Notes: a model not told the origin generated them from the sequence alone. A stretch of 64,000 bases of DNA from Bradyrhizobium sediminis (GCF_018736085.1 NZ_CP076134.1:4350501-4414500); one strand, 5' to 3'; counted from the stretch's first letter, positions 53,276 through 62,028 are shown. Made by a program: numbers and translations.

Positions 53276-53407
53276 CGATTGCTTGATGCCGTCCCGAGGA
53301 TCGCCGCGTCATGCGCGGCGCCCCGGGACAAATCGAAATCGGTCCGTCGCCCATCGACGGTAAGGCTGCCTCCGAATTCCGGTCGCAGCCTGTCAGGATC
53401 GGGACAA

Positions 53408-55792
53408 ATGACAATCCAAAGAAGACGAGCACTCTACATCAATGGAGCAAGCTGGCTGCTATTATGCGCGATGGGTAACGGCGCGACAGCTCAGGACGCG
53501 ACTCCGGCGCCACCGTCCACGCAGCTGCCGGAAATCACCGTGACCGCGCCGAGCCCGATTCAGCGGCGCAAGCCGGTGGTCGCCTCGCGAACGCCCGTAC
53601 GCGGCGCACGCGCGGTTCCCGCCCCTGATCGCGAGCCGGCGCCACAGCCGGCTGCTGTCGCAGCCGCACCCCAGCAGGGCGTGCTGCCTGTCGTCACCGA
53701 TCAATTCGCAACGGTCACCGTGGTGCCGAACGAGGAAATCCGCAGGGCGGGCGGCGCCACGCTCGGCGATCTCCTGTTCTCCAAGCCCGGCATTACCGGC
53801 TCGAGCTTCGCGCCCGGCGCTTCAAGCCGGCCGATCATCAGGGGTCTCGACAACAATCGCGTCGGCATCGTCGAAAACGGTGTCGGCGGCGGCGGCGTCT
53901 CCGACCTCGGCGAAGATCATTTCGTGCCGATCGATCCCCTGGCGACCAGCCAGGTCGAAGTGGTGCGCGGCCCCGCGGCGTTGCGTTACGGCTCGACCTC
54001 GATCGGCGGCGTGGTCAGCGCGGCGAACAACCGGATTCCGGAAGCGCTGCCCTCCTGCGCGGCGGCCCCTTTCCAGAGCTATGGCCTGCCGGTCAAGGCG
54101 CCACTGGCGACTGTGTCGTCGCCGGGCTGCGTGACGGTCGAGACGCGAACCGCCGTCAGTTCGGTCGATCGTGGCGTCGAAGGCGGCATTCTGCTCGATG
54201 CCGGCGGCGGCAATTTCGCTGTTCATGCCGACGCCTATGGCCGCAAGGCCGGCGACTACAACATCCCGGGCTATCCGTATCTGTTCGACCAGACCCGGCC
54301 GGTCAACGGCCGTCAGCCCAATTCGTCGACGCAGGCCGACGGCGCGTCGATCGGCGGCTCCTATATCTTCCACGGCGGCTTCATCGGCGCCGCGATCACG
54401 CAGAACGACGCGCTGTATCGCATCCCCGGCATCGACGGTGCGGACCACCAGACCCGCATCGACGCGCGTCAGACCAAGTTTTCAGCCAAGGGCGAATACC
54501 GGCCGGATGCGGCGGCGATCGAGGCCGTCAGGTTCTGGGCCGGCGCCACCGACTACAAGCACAACGAGATCGGGCTTGCCGACCCGCTCGATCCGGTAAC
54601 GCTCGGCATCCGGCAGACCTTCACCAGCAAGGATCAGGAAGGCCGCGCCGAACTGCAGATGATGCCGTTCGACGCCCGCTTTGCGACAGTCACGACGGCA
54701 TTCGGCTTGCAGGCCGGACATCAGGATCTGACCGCCTCAAGTCCGGACGACCCGGGCAGCCCGTTCAACGGATTGTACGATCCCAACAAGAACAACCGGG
54801 TCGCCGGCTACGTCTTCAACGAGCTGAAATTCAGCGAGACCACCAAGGCACAGATTGCCGGGCGCATCGAGCGCGTCGATCTCTCTGGAACAACGCCGGC
54901 ATTCGTGCCCGACGTATTCGACGTCAACGTCGACCCTGCCAGTATTGGTCCTGCCACGCCGCGCAATCTGCATTTCACGCCGAAAAGCGCGAGCGTAGGC
55001 TTGATCCAGAATCTGCCGTGGGACCTGGTTGCCAGCATCACCGGTCAATACGTCGAACGCGCGCCCAAACCGGCCGAGCTGTTCTCGCGCGGCGCACATG
55101 ATGCGACCGCCACTTTCGATATCGGCAATCCCAATCTCGGCATCGAAACGGCAAAATCGATCGAGGTCGGGCTGCGGCGGGCGACTGGACCGTTGCGATT
55201 CGAACTCACCGGCTACTACACGAAGTTCAACGGCTTCATATACCGCCGACTGACCGGCAATACCTGCGACGAGGCGGCTTGCGTGGATATCGCCGATCCG
55301 AACCAGCTCGAGCTGAACCAGGCGAGATACTCACAGCGCGACGCCACCTTCCGCGGCGGCGAATTCCAGAGCCAGCTCGACGTCGGACCGCTGCATGGCG
55401 GCATCTGGGGCATTGAGAACCAGTTCGATGTCGTTCGCGCCACCTTCGCCGACGGCAGCAACGTTCCCCGCATTCCGCCGCTGCGCGTCGGCGGCGGCGT
55501 GTTCTGGCGCGACGCCAACTGGCTGATGCGCGTCAACCTGCTGCACGCCTTCGCGCAGAACGATATCGCCGCGATCGGCGAGACGCCGACCGCGGGCTAT
55601 AATCTGTTGAAGGCGGAGGTCAGCTACAAGACCAAACTCGATGCGAGCTGGTTCGGCGCGCGCGAGATGACGGTCGGTCTCGTCGGCAACAATCTGTTGA
55701 ACGAGAATATCCGCAACTCGGTCTCCTACACCAAGGACGAGGTGCTGTTACCGGGCATCGGCGTGCGGGCGTTTGCGAATTTGAAGTTCTAG
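53408..55792 (+). CDS. znuD: TonB-dependent outer-membrane receptor, ZnuD-like (zinc)
   Basis: 794 residues from ATG 53408 (MTIQRRRALYING). A signal peptide (about 1-30) is followed by a TonB-box region PEITVTAP, a Pro/Ala-rich spacer, and a plug domain (NEEIRRAGGATLGDLLFSKPG, RPIIRGLDNNRVGIVENGVG, VEVVRGPAALRYGSTSIGGVV). A 22-strand barrel ends in GIGVRAFANLKF with the C-terminal Phe required for assembly. The Gly-rich plug segment GGGGVSDLGEDHFVPIDPL and the Zur box upstream point to ZnuD, the zinc receptor. A cysteine pair (ALPSCAAAP, SSPGCVTVE) lies in an early loop. Substrate is inferred from regulation. Confidence 0.85.
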   Translation: MTIQRRRALYINGASWLLLCAMGNGATAQDATPAPPSTQLPEITVTAPSPIQRRKPVVASRTPVRGARAVPAPDREPAPQPAAVAAAPQQGVLPVVTDQFATVTVVPNEEIRRAGGATLGDLLFSKPGITGSSFAPGASSRPIIRGLDNNRVGIVENGVGGGGVSDLGEDHFVPIDPLATSQVEVVRGPAALRYGSTSIGGVVSAANNRIPEALPSCAAAPFQSYGLPVKAPLATVSSPGCVTVETRTAVSSVDRGVEGGILLDAGGGNFAVHADAYGRKAGDYNIPGYPYLFDQTRPVNGRQPNSSTQADGASIGGSYIFHGGFIGAAITQNDALYRIPGIDGADHQTRIDARQTKFSAKGEYRPDAAAIEAVRFWAGATDYKHNEIGLADPLDPVTLGIRQTFTSKDQEGRAELQMMPFDARFATVTTAFGLQAGHQDLTASSPDDPGSPFNGLYDPNKNNRVAGYVFNELKFSETTKAQIAGRIERVDLSGTTPAFVPDVFDVNVDPASIGPATPRNLHFTPKSASVGLIQNLPWDLVASITGQYVERAPKPAELFSRGAHDATATFDIGNPNLGIETAKSIEVGLRRATGPLRFELTGYYTKFNGFIYRRLTGNTCDEAACVDIADPNQLELNQARYSQRDATFRGGEFQSQLDVGPLHGGIWGIENQFDVVRATFADGSNVPRIPPLRVGGGVFWRDANWLMRVNLLHAFAQNDIAAIGETPTAGYNLLKAEVSYKTKLDASWFGAREMTVGLVGNNLLNENIRNSVSYTKDEVLLPGIGVRAFANLKF

Positions 55793-55891
55793 AGCCTTTT
55801 CCGTTCCGATTGAATCGGAACGGGGCTCTATCTTTTTGTTTTGACGCGTTTTCTTCACGCGAACCGGTATCCATTTCGCTTGAAAACGCTC
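55791..55891. repeat. Terminator-like repeat, family D copy 2
   Basis: AGAGCC / GGCTCT outer arms enclose CCGTTCCGATT-G-AATCGGAACGG, followed by a T-rich tract; TTGACGCGTTTTCTTCACGC and TATCCATTTCGCTTGAAAAC come next. It overlaps the receptor stop codon. Compared with copy 1, stem changes are paired. Confidence 0.88.
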
Positions 55892-55958
55892 TAACGAGCA
55901 TGACACCCGCTCCCCGCTTGCGTCGCAAGCGGGGAGAGGTGAAGGCGTGCCGTCGGTG

Positions 55959-56471
55959 CTACTTCGCCATGCTCCAGTCCGGACGGACCGCTCCGGACAC
56001 ATCGGTGAACGCGCCTTCAACCAGTTCGGCGACCAGCAGGCGGTTGTAATCCACCGGACCCGGCATGGTCGCCCGTCCCTTCGGAACCGGCTTGAAGCCG
56101 ACGCGGCTGTAATAGGCTTCGTCGCCGACCAGGAGCACGAGGCGATGGCCCTTGGCCTTGGCGTCCTTCAGCGCGCGATCCAATAGCGCGCGGCCGACGC
56201 CGCGGCTGCGAAACGGCGGTTCGACCGTCAACGGCCCCAGCAGCAAAGCCGGCGTGTCGCCGATGCAGATCGGCAATTGCCGCACCGAGCCGACCAGTAG
56301 CGTGCCGATCCGGGCCGTGAACGACAGGTCGAGCAGGTGATCGACGTGCTCGCGCAGCCGGTAGGCGCTCAACACGAAGCGGCCGGGCCCGAACGTGCGC
56401 TGGTGCAGGCGCTCGATCGGCAGCGCGTCGCTGGCAGTCTCGGCCAATATTGTCAGTGAGAGGTCGCTCAT
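55959..56471 (-). CDS. GNAT-family N-acetyltransferase
   Basis: 170 residues. GNAT core: LLLGPLTVEPPFRSRGVGRALLDRALKDAKAKGHRLVLLVGDEAYYSRVGFKPVP, with the acetyl-CoA loop RSRGVGRA and the late GDEAYYSRVGF motif typical of the YhbS-like subgroup. The N-terminus MSDLSLTILAETASDALPIERLHQRTFGPGRF fits the same family. It acetylates an unknown small molecule or protein. Monocistronic, convergent with the TonB receptor gene. Confidence 0.9.
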   Translation of the reverse strand: MSDLSLTILAETASDALPIERLHQRTFGPGRFVLSAYRLREHVDHLLDLSFTARIGTLLVGSVRQLPICIGDTPALLLGPLTVEPPFRSRGVGRALLDRALKDAKAKGHRLVLLVGDEAYYSRVGFKPVPKGRATMPGPVDYNRLLVAELVEGAFTDVSGAVRPDWSMAK

Positions 56472-56541
56472 GTTGAGGCGCGGGATAGCATCTGGCGGAC
56501 GCCCGGTCCATCGTCCCGCCCGCGTTAAATTGTTGGCCGTT

Positions 56542-57477
56542 TCAGTTCTTTTTCAGGGGAGCTTGAGACAAATAGGCCAGGAGCTTCATCTCGCGGCGTC
56601 CCCGCGTCACGGTATCGAGCACCAGTCCCGACGACAGCGACAGCATCGCCACAATCATCAGCCCCATCGACAGCACCGCGGTCGGCAGGCGCGGAACGAT
56701 GCCTTGCTCGAGATAGGTGACGACGACGGGGATCGCGAGGCCGATCGAAACCAGCGTCAGAAAAACGCCGATCGCGGAAAAGAACCGCAGCGGCTTTTCC
56801 GAGCGATACAGCTTCAGGATCGTGCCGAGAATCCGGAAACCGTCGCGCCAGGTGTTGAGCTTGCTGAACGAGCCCTCCGGACGGGCGTAATAGGGCGTCT
56901 CAACCTCGGCGACCGGCAGCGCCAGCTCGAGCGCGTGCACGCTGAGCTCGGTCTCGATCTCGAAGCCGTCCGACAGCACCGGAAAGGATTTGACGAAGCG
57001 CCGCGAGAACACGCGATAGCCGGAGAGAATATCCTTGAAGGCCTGACCGAATACCGACGACAGGAAGCTGGTCAGCATCCAGTTGCCGGTGCGATGGCCG
57101 GGCCGATAGGCCGCCACCGCCTGATCGACGCGAAAGCCCACCACCATGTCGAGATGGTCCGACAGCAGCAGTTCGATCATGCGCGGGGCGCTGGCGGCAT
57201 CATAGGTCGCGTCGCCATCGACCAGCACGTAGATGTCGGCGTCGACATCGGCGAACATCCGCCGCACCACGTGGCCCTTGCCCTGACGGCGCTCGCTGCG
57301 CACCTCGGCGCCCGCCTCGCGCGCCACCGCGATGGTGCGATCCGACGAATTATTGTCGTAGACGAAGATCTTGGCCGTCGGCAGCGCCTTGCGAAAATCG
57401 GCGACGACGGTCGCGACCGCGGCTTCCTCGTTGAAGCACGGCACCAGAACCGCAATCCGCATCGTGGGTGGTATCAT
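56542..57477 (-). CDS. Family 2 glycosyltransferase, polyprenyl-phosphate type
   Basis: 311 residues (306 if the ATG at 57462 is used). The GT-A domain begins RIAVLVPCFNEEAAVATVVADFRKALP, has YDNNSSDRTIAVAREAGAEV, the metal-binding DGDATYD and GFRVDQAVAAYRPGHRTGNWMLT. Two C-terminal membrane helices (FSAIGVFLTLVSIGLAIPVVV, AVLSMGLMIVAMLSLSSGLVL) are typical of dolichol/undecaprenyl-phosphate sugar transferases (DPM1/GtrB type). It probably loads a sugar onto a lipid carrier at the inner membrane for envelope glycan modification. It is 62 bp downstream of the Nudix gene on the same strand, a possible operon. Confidence 0.92.
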   Translation of the reverse strand: MIPPTMRIAVLVPCFNEEAAVATVVADFRKALPTAKIFVYDNNSSDRTIAVAREAGAEVRSERRQGKGHVVRRMFADVDADIYVLVDGDATYDAASAPRMIELLLSDHLDMVVGFRVDQAVAAYRPGHRTGNWMLTSFLSSVFGQAFKDILSGYRVFSRRFVKSFPVLSDGFEIETELSVHALELALPVAEVETPYYARPEGSFSKLNTWRDGFRILGTILKLYRSEKPLRFFSAIGVFLTLVSIGLAIPVVVTYLEQGIVPRLPTAVLSMGLMIVAMLSLSSGLVLDTVTRGRREMKLLAYLSQAPLKKN

Positions 57478-57539
57478 CGCTGGACGATCAGCCGAATCAG
57501 GTTAGTCATGACATTCAAGCTTCTACCGGTTGCCGCTCG

Positions 57540-58025
57540 CTAGCGCCACGTGGCGATCGGCTCCGTTCCCTCAAGCACTTCCGCTATCCGCAGGCGGGTG
57601 CCCCGGGTCGTCTCCTCCGGCAATGCGGCGGCGTCGAAGAAACCGCTGGCGACGATCTCGTGGTTGGGCTCGGGCAGGCGGTCCTGCCTGAAATGTCGGA
57701 CCACGTAGACGGCAACGTGATCCCGCGGGGAAATGTGGTTGTTGAAGAACAGGCCGTGCAGCGCCGGATCACCGGTCAGCTCGATCCGCCCCTCCTCCGC
57801 CAGCTCGCGGCGCAGCGCGTCGCGGACGGTTTCGCCGGTTTCGACGCCTCCGCCCGGCAGATGCCAGCCCGAGACGTAGCTGTGGTGGACCAGAAACACC
57901 CTGTCGTCGCCGTCCAGCACCACGGCGCGGACCCCGAGCGTCATGCCGCGGGCGAACCGCCAATAGAGATGGAAAACCCGCCGCAGCGCCGGCTCGAACC
58001 TCCTTCGCAACTTCTGCAGTGTCAT
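57540..58025 (-). CDS. Nudix hydrolase
   Basis: 161 residues. Nudix box GGGVETGETVRDALRRELAE with E-x-G replaced by EEGRIEL, the rest intact: GWHLPGGGVETGET is the canonical lead. A basic N-terminus (MTLQKLRRRFEPALRRVFHLYWRFARG) resembles that of RppH/NUDIX proteins acting on nucleotide-linked substrates. Substrate unknown. It lies upstream of the lipid-linked glycosyltransferase gene, and both could belong to nucleotide-sugar metabolism (inference only). Confidence 0.88.
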   Translation of the reverse strand: MTLQKLRRRFEPALRRVFHLYWRFARGMTLGVRAVVLDGDDRVFLVHHSYVSGWHLPGGGVETGETVRDALRRELAEEGRIELTGDPALHGLFFNNHISPRDHVAVYVVRHFRQDRLPEPNHEIVASGFFDAAALPEETTRGTRLRIAEVLEGTEPIATWR

Positions 58026-58174
58026 CGCCGCCGAACTCTCGAATATCGGGATATCGCGTTTGATCCTTGCGCCGCTGCGGCCGGCTTGCCAATACTTTCC
58101 ATGATTTCACAGGATACCACGGGATGATCGCGCAGCGGCCCGCTCGCACAGGCCACGGAAGCGGACGCTAGGCG

Positions 58175-59065
58175 ATGGCGGCATTTACGCTCGCCCATCT
58201 GTCCGATCCGCATCTGCCGCCGATGCCCGTGCCGCGGCTGCGCGATCTCGCGGGCAAACGCGTGTTCGGCTATCTCAACTGGCGGCGCAACCGGCAAGAC
58301 GTGCATCGGCGCGACGTGCTCGACGCGCTGGTCTCGGACCTGCAGGCGCAGTCGCCGGACCAGATCGCGGTGACCGGCGATCTCGTCAATATCGCGCTGG
58401 AAGCGGAGTTTGCGCCGGCCCGCGCCTGGCTGGAAAGCGTCGGCACGCCGGATCGCGTCACCGTCATCCCCGGCAATCACGACACCTATGTTCGCGCCAC
58501 CCAACATCGCTTTGCCGAAGCCTGGGGAAGTTATCTCCGCAGCGACGGGGCCCCCGATGGCAGCGTCACGTTTCCGTCGCTGCGCCGGCGTGGTCCGCTG
58601 GCGCTGATCAGCACGTCCACGGCGGTCCCGACGCCGCCCTTGATGGCGACCGGACGGCTCGGCCGCGACCAGCTCGAGGCGCTGGAGCGCATGCTGGCGG
58701 GGCTCTCGGCCGAACAGGCGTTCCGGGTGCTGCTGATCCATCACCCCTTGCGCTCGGATTCCCATATCAAGCGGCTGACCGATTCCGCTGATCTGCTCGC
58801 GCTCTTGAAGCGGCACAGCGTGGAGCTGATCCTGCACGGGCATGACCACGTGCATTCGACGATCTGGATCGACGGGCCACAGGGGCAAATTCCCGTCGTC
58901 GGCGTGCCGTCGGCATCCGCGGTGGCGCATGGCCGCTATCCGGCCGCCGCCTATAATCTGTTTTCGATCGCGCGCGACGGTGGAGCATGGCGATGCGAGC
59001 AGACCGTGCGCGGCATCGACGAAAATCAGCGGGTCCGCGAGATCAGGCAGATCCGGCTGATCTAA
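58175..59065 (+). CDS. Calcineurin-like metallophosphoesterase
   Basis: 296 residues with the full dinuclear metal set: AHLSDPHLPP (D-x-H), VTGDLVNIA, IPGNHDTYV, LLIHHPLRSDSH and LHGHDHVHSTIW. This is the Icc/CpdA-like class III phosphodiesterase layout, which cleaves cyclic nucleotides or other phosphodiesters in the cytosol. A C-terminal strand region follows with GVPSASAVAHGRYPAAAYNLF. ATG 58175 is followed by MAAFTLAHLSD, the family's normal beginning. Monocistronic; a family B repeat follows. Confidence 0.93.
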   Translation: MAAFTLAHLSDPHLPPMPVPRLRDLAGKRVFGYLNWRRNRQDVHRRDVLDALVSDLQAQSPDQIAVTGDLVNIALEAEFAPARAWLESVGTPDRVTVIPGNHDTYVRATQHRFAEAWGSYLRSDGAPDGSVTFPSLRRRGPLALISTSTAVPTPPLMATGRLGRDQLEALERMLAGLSAEQAFRVLLIHHPLRSDSHIKRLTDSADLLALLKRHSVELILHGHDHVHSTIWIDGPQGQIPVVGVPSASAVAHGRYPAAAYNLFSIARDGGAWRCEQTVRGIDENQRVREIRQIRLI

Positions 59066-59068
59066 CTC

Positions 59069-59147
59069 GTCATTGCGAGGAGCGACAGCGACGAAGCAAT
59101 CCACTTCTCGAAACAGATGGATTGCTTCGCTTTCGCTCGCAATGACG
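59069..59147. repeat. Palindromic intergenic repeat, family B
   Basis: GTCATTGCGAGGAGCGACAG to TTTCGCTCGCAATGACGG with AAGCAATCC and GGATTGCTT inner arms, between convergent genes. Confidence 0.85.
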
Positions 59148-59150
59148 GTT

Positions 59151-59711
59151 TCACAAATTGCGCAAGGCCGCAAACAGCGCCAATCCAAACAGCGCGATCG
59201 CGCCGGCGAGGAAGCCGAGCACGAAGGTCCAGAAGCCGATGCGGCGCGGCTTTTCGACGACTACCGGCGCCGGCGCCGGCGTCGCGACCAGCGCGTGTTC
59301 GCGCTCGATCATGCGGCGGGCAATGTAATCGGTCACGGCGTCGACAATGGCGGCGACGTCGTGGGATTCGGCGAGCACGATGCGGCCGAATCTCGTATCC
59401 TGCACGAAGCGGTAGATGCGCTTGTCGCGCCCCATCACGACATGGGCGACCACGTCGATCCACAGCCGCGGCGTATCGCCCTGGCTGATGCCGCGGTCGA
59501 ACAGGTCGACCTGCGCCGGGACCTGCGCGAACAGCGGCTCCAGCGCGTCGTTGAGAATTTCGAGCCGGGCCACTTCGGCGTCGCGGAGATCGACCACGAC
59601 CCCGGTACGGTCGGCGGCCTCGATCCGCGCCTGCCGCAAGGCATCGCGCAGACGAAGTGGACGGTTATTGCTGACGGCAGCATTACTCCCGGTACTTTGC
59701 GCGTCTGACAT
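59151..59711 (-). CDS. Hypothetical protein with one C-terminal membrane helix
   Basis: 186 residues from ATG 59711 (MSDAQSTGSNAAVSNNRPLR). An alpha/beta soluble domain (LRDALRQARIEAADRTGVVV, LWIDVVAHVVMGRDKRIYRF, ILAESHDVAAIVDAVTDYIA-like segments) is followed by a Pro/Ala/Val linker and a single helix (RIGFWTFVLGFLAGAIALFGLALFAAL). Tail-anchored in the inner membrane with most of the protein in the cytosol. I do not recognise the family. No operon partner. Confidence 0.78.
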   Translation of the reverse strand: MSDAQSTGSNAAVSNNRPLRLRDALRQARIEAADRTGVVVDLRDAEVARLEILNDALEPLFAQVPAQVDLFDRGISQGDTPRLWIDVVAHVVMGRDKRIYRFVQDTRFGRIVLAESHDVAAIVDAVTDYIARRMIEREHALVATPAPAPVVVEKPRRIGFWTFVLGFLAGAIALFGLALFAALRNL

Positions 59712-59949
59712 CCGCTTGATCGCCTTTGTCCTGAGGTTCCCAGGCGTTAACCTATCAGCAACCACGTTTTCCGCAAAGGTTGTTTGTTCCCAAAGGGTTA
59801 TCCATTCGGTGAGACCCAGGCGACGGCGCGGGGCCTCCTTCTCCCTCTGCGCGCAAGCGGGGCGAGGTCTCAAGACAGAACGGCCCCACCCGGAAAGCCG
59901 GATGGGGCCGCTATCGTCCTTGGACGTCTTCTTCTTAAGCCGTGAGGCC
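59712..59949. other. Intergenic region with a terminator
   Basis: 238 bp without a gene between a minus-strand gene and the DUF4170 gene. It contains the hairpin at 59881-59910; the rest is unremarkable. Confidence 0.5.
59881..59910 (-). terminator. Hairpin terminator of the aceA-DUF4170 transcript
   Basis: CGGCCCCA...TGGGGCCG with inner CCGG-AAAG-CCGG. On the minus strand it is followed by TTCTGTCTT. It lies 40 bp past the DUF4170 stop. Confidence 0.75.
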
Positions 59950-60159
59950 TCAGGCCGAGACGCGGGCGGGCTCTTCCACGATCGAGAAGCGCACGCCGGC
60001 CTTGTGGCGGTTCTCTTCCGAGACCTCCCGCCAGCAGTCCTCGGCTTCCTTGCGGGTCTTGAACGGACCTTTGACCTGGGCCGAGCCTTCCACGAGCTTG
60101 TGGAAGTTCATCGAGCCGAACTCGCCGCCAATCACCCAGAAATTGCTGCCTTTGGTCAT
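59950..60159 (-). CDS. DUF4170 small protein
   Basis: 69 residues: MTKGSNFWVIGGEFGSMNFHKLVEGSAQVKGPFKTRKEAEDCWREVSEENRHKAGVRFSIVEE in outline. The FWVIGGEF start and FKTRKEAEDCWRE core match the DUF4170 family. Function unknown. It begins 21 bp after the aceA stop with no terminator between, so it is co-transcribed with isocitrate lyase and may serve the same carbon-starvation response. GGAGACT precedes its ATG. Confidence 0.85.
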   Translation of the reverse strand: MTKGSNFWVIGGEFGSMNFHKLVEGSAQVKGPFKTRKEAEDCWREVSEENRHKAGVRFSIVEEPARVSA

Positions 60160-60180
60160 GATAGTCTCCTGGTGTTACCG

Positions 60181-61818
60181 TTAGCCGAACTGGTTCATCG
60201 TGTTGTGGGCCCCACCCGCCTTCAGAGCGGCTTCACCGGCGAAATATTCCTTGTGATCGTCGCCGATATCGGAGCCGGCCATGTTCTGATGCTTGGCGCA
60301 GGCGATACCCTGACGAATCTCCTGGCGCTGAACATTCTTCACATAGCCCAGCATGCCCTGCTCGCCGAAATACTCCTTCGCGAGATTATCAGTCGACAGA
60401 GCTGCCGTATGATAGGTCGGCAACGTGATCAGATGGTGGAAGATGCCAGCACGCTTTGCTGAATCGGCCTGGAAGGTGCGGATGCGCTCGTCGGCTTCAA
60501 TGGCCAGCGGCGTATCGTCGTATTCCGGCTTCATCAGGTCGGCCCGATTGTACTTGCTGACATCCTTGCCGGCTTCCTTCATCGCGTCGTAGACCTGCCA
60601 ACGGAAATTGAGCGTCCAGTTGAACGAGGGCGAGTTGTTGTAGGCCAGCTTCGCGTTCGGAATGACCTCGCGAATGCGGTCGACCATCTTGGCGATCTGC
60701 TCGATATGCGGCTTCTCGGTTTCGATCCACAGCAGGTCAGCGCCGTTCTGCAGCGAGGTGATGCAGTCGAGCACGCAACGATCTTCGCCGGTGCCGGCGC
60801 GGAACTGATAGAGGTTGCTGGCAAGCCGCTTCGGACGCATCATCTTGCCGTTGCGGTTGATGATGACATCGCCATTCCTGGCATTGGCGGCTGTCACTTC
60901 CTCGCAATCCAGGAAGCTGTTGTACTGATCGCCGAGGTCGCCGGGCTTGTGGCTCACGGCGATTTGCTGCGTGAGACCGGCACCCAGCGAGTCGGTGCGG
61001 GTCACGACGATGCCGTCTTCGACGCCCAGTTCGAGGAAGGCATGGCGGCAGGCCCGGATCTTCGCCAGGAACACCTCGTGCGGCACGGTCACCTTGCCGT
61101 CCTGGTGGCCGCACTGCTTTTCGTCGGAGACCTGATTTTCGATCTGCAGAGCGCACGCACCTGCTTCAATCATCTTCTTTGCGAGCAGATAGGTCGCCTC
61201 CGCATTGCCAAAACCGGCGTCGATGTCGGCGATGACGGGCACGACATGCGTCTGGAAATTGTCGACCTTTTCGATCAACGCCTTTTCCTTCGCCTGGTCG
61301 CCTGCCTTGCGGGCGGCGTCGAGCGCGCGGAAGATATCGTTGAGCTCACGGGAGTCCGCCTGACGGAGGAAGGTGTAGAGCTCTTCGATCAGCGCCGGCA
61401 CCGAGGTCTTCTCGTGCATCGACTGATCGGGAAGCGGTCCGAACTCGGAGCGAAGTGCTGCGATCATCCAGCCGGACAGATACAGATAGCGACGATCGGT
61501 CTTGCCGAAATGCTTCTTGATCGAAATCAGCTTCTGCTGCGCGATGAAGCCATGCCAGCAACCGAGCGACTGGGTGTACTTGGTGGGATCGGCGTCATAG
61601 GCAGCCATATCGCTGCGCATCAGCGCCGCGGTGTACCGGGCGACGTCCAGGCCGGTCTTGAAGCGGTTCTGCAGACGCATGCGCGCCACGGCTTCGGCGG
61701 TGACGCCGTTCCAGGTCGGCTGGGTCTTGAGGAGCGCCTCGGCAGCTCCAACCTCGCTCAGATAGGAAGCCGGTCCCTGGATGGCCTGGTCAATGATCCC
61801 ACGTGGCTGGTAGTTCAT
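60181..61818 (-). CDS. aceA: Isocitrate lyase, long form
   Basis: 545 residues, longer than the E. coli type (434). The catalytic segment is KQCGHQDGKVTVPHEVF with active-site Cys236, the KQCGH variant of the usual KKCGH, typical of the long subfamily seen in Pseudomonas. Metal and substrate residues are in VIADIDAGFGNAEATYLL and LLWIETEKPH. It splits isocitrate into glyoxylate and succinate for growth on C2 compounds and fatty acids. An AAAGGA site precedes ATG 61818. It is divergent from the ScfR-type regulator; DUF4170 follows in the same operon. Confidence 0.96.
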   Translation of the reverse strand: MNYQPRGIIDQAIQGPASYLSEVGAAEALLKTQPTWNGVTAEAVARMRLQNRFKTGLDVARYTAALMRSDMAAYDADPTKYTQSLGCWHGFIAQQKLISIKKHFGKTDRRYLYLSGWMIAALRSEFGPLPDQSMHEKTSVPALIEELYTFLRQADSRELNDIFRALDAARKAGDQAKEKALIEKVDNFQTHVVPVIADIDAGFGNAEATYLLAKKMIEAGACALQIENQVSDEKQCGHQDGKVTVPHEVFLAKIRACRHAFLELGVEDGIVVTRTDSLGAGLTQQIAVSHKPGDLGDQYNSFLDCEEVTAANARNGDVIINRNGKMMRPKRLASNLYQFRAGTGEDRCVLDCITSLQNGADLLWIETEKPHIEQIAKMVDRIREVIPNAKLAYNNSPSFNWTLNFRWQVYDAMKEAGKDVSKYNRADLMKPEYDDTPLAIEADERIRTFQADSAKRAGIFHHLITLPTYHTAALSTDNLAKEYFGEQGMLGYVKNVQRQEIRQGIACAKHQNMAGSDIGDDHKEYFAGEAALKAGGAHNTMNQFG

Positions 61819-61937
61819 GTGCGTGATCCTTTCGGTGGCGAACCTGTCTTCGCCAGTCTTTCAATCGACATTCGTGACAGTGCATTGCGAAACGTGGCCA
61901 GAGCTAAACGCCAAACTTCCTAATTCGTATAGATAGC

Positions 61938-62010
61938 TTGTCATCTAATGGTGATGTGATGTAACATACGAACATGTCATAGATGTCATTTTGTCATTTT
62001 TGTCACAAAA
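61938..62010. promoter_or_regulatory. Phased TGTCAT repeats between aceA and its regulator
   Basis: TGTCAT occurs at 61939, 61975, 61984 and 61992, then TGTCAC at 62001; the last four are spaced 9, 8 and 9 bp. The last sits in the palindrome TTTTGTCACAAAA (61998-62010), 18 bp before the regulator ATG. Likely binding array for the ScfR/RamB-type protein (inference). Confidence 0.65.
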
Positions 62011-62028
62011 TGAGTCAGGAAGGCTGCC

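Noticed and set aside
60706..61923. 405-residue plus-strand frame opposite aceA
   Set aside because: Antisense shadow of isocitrate lyase.
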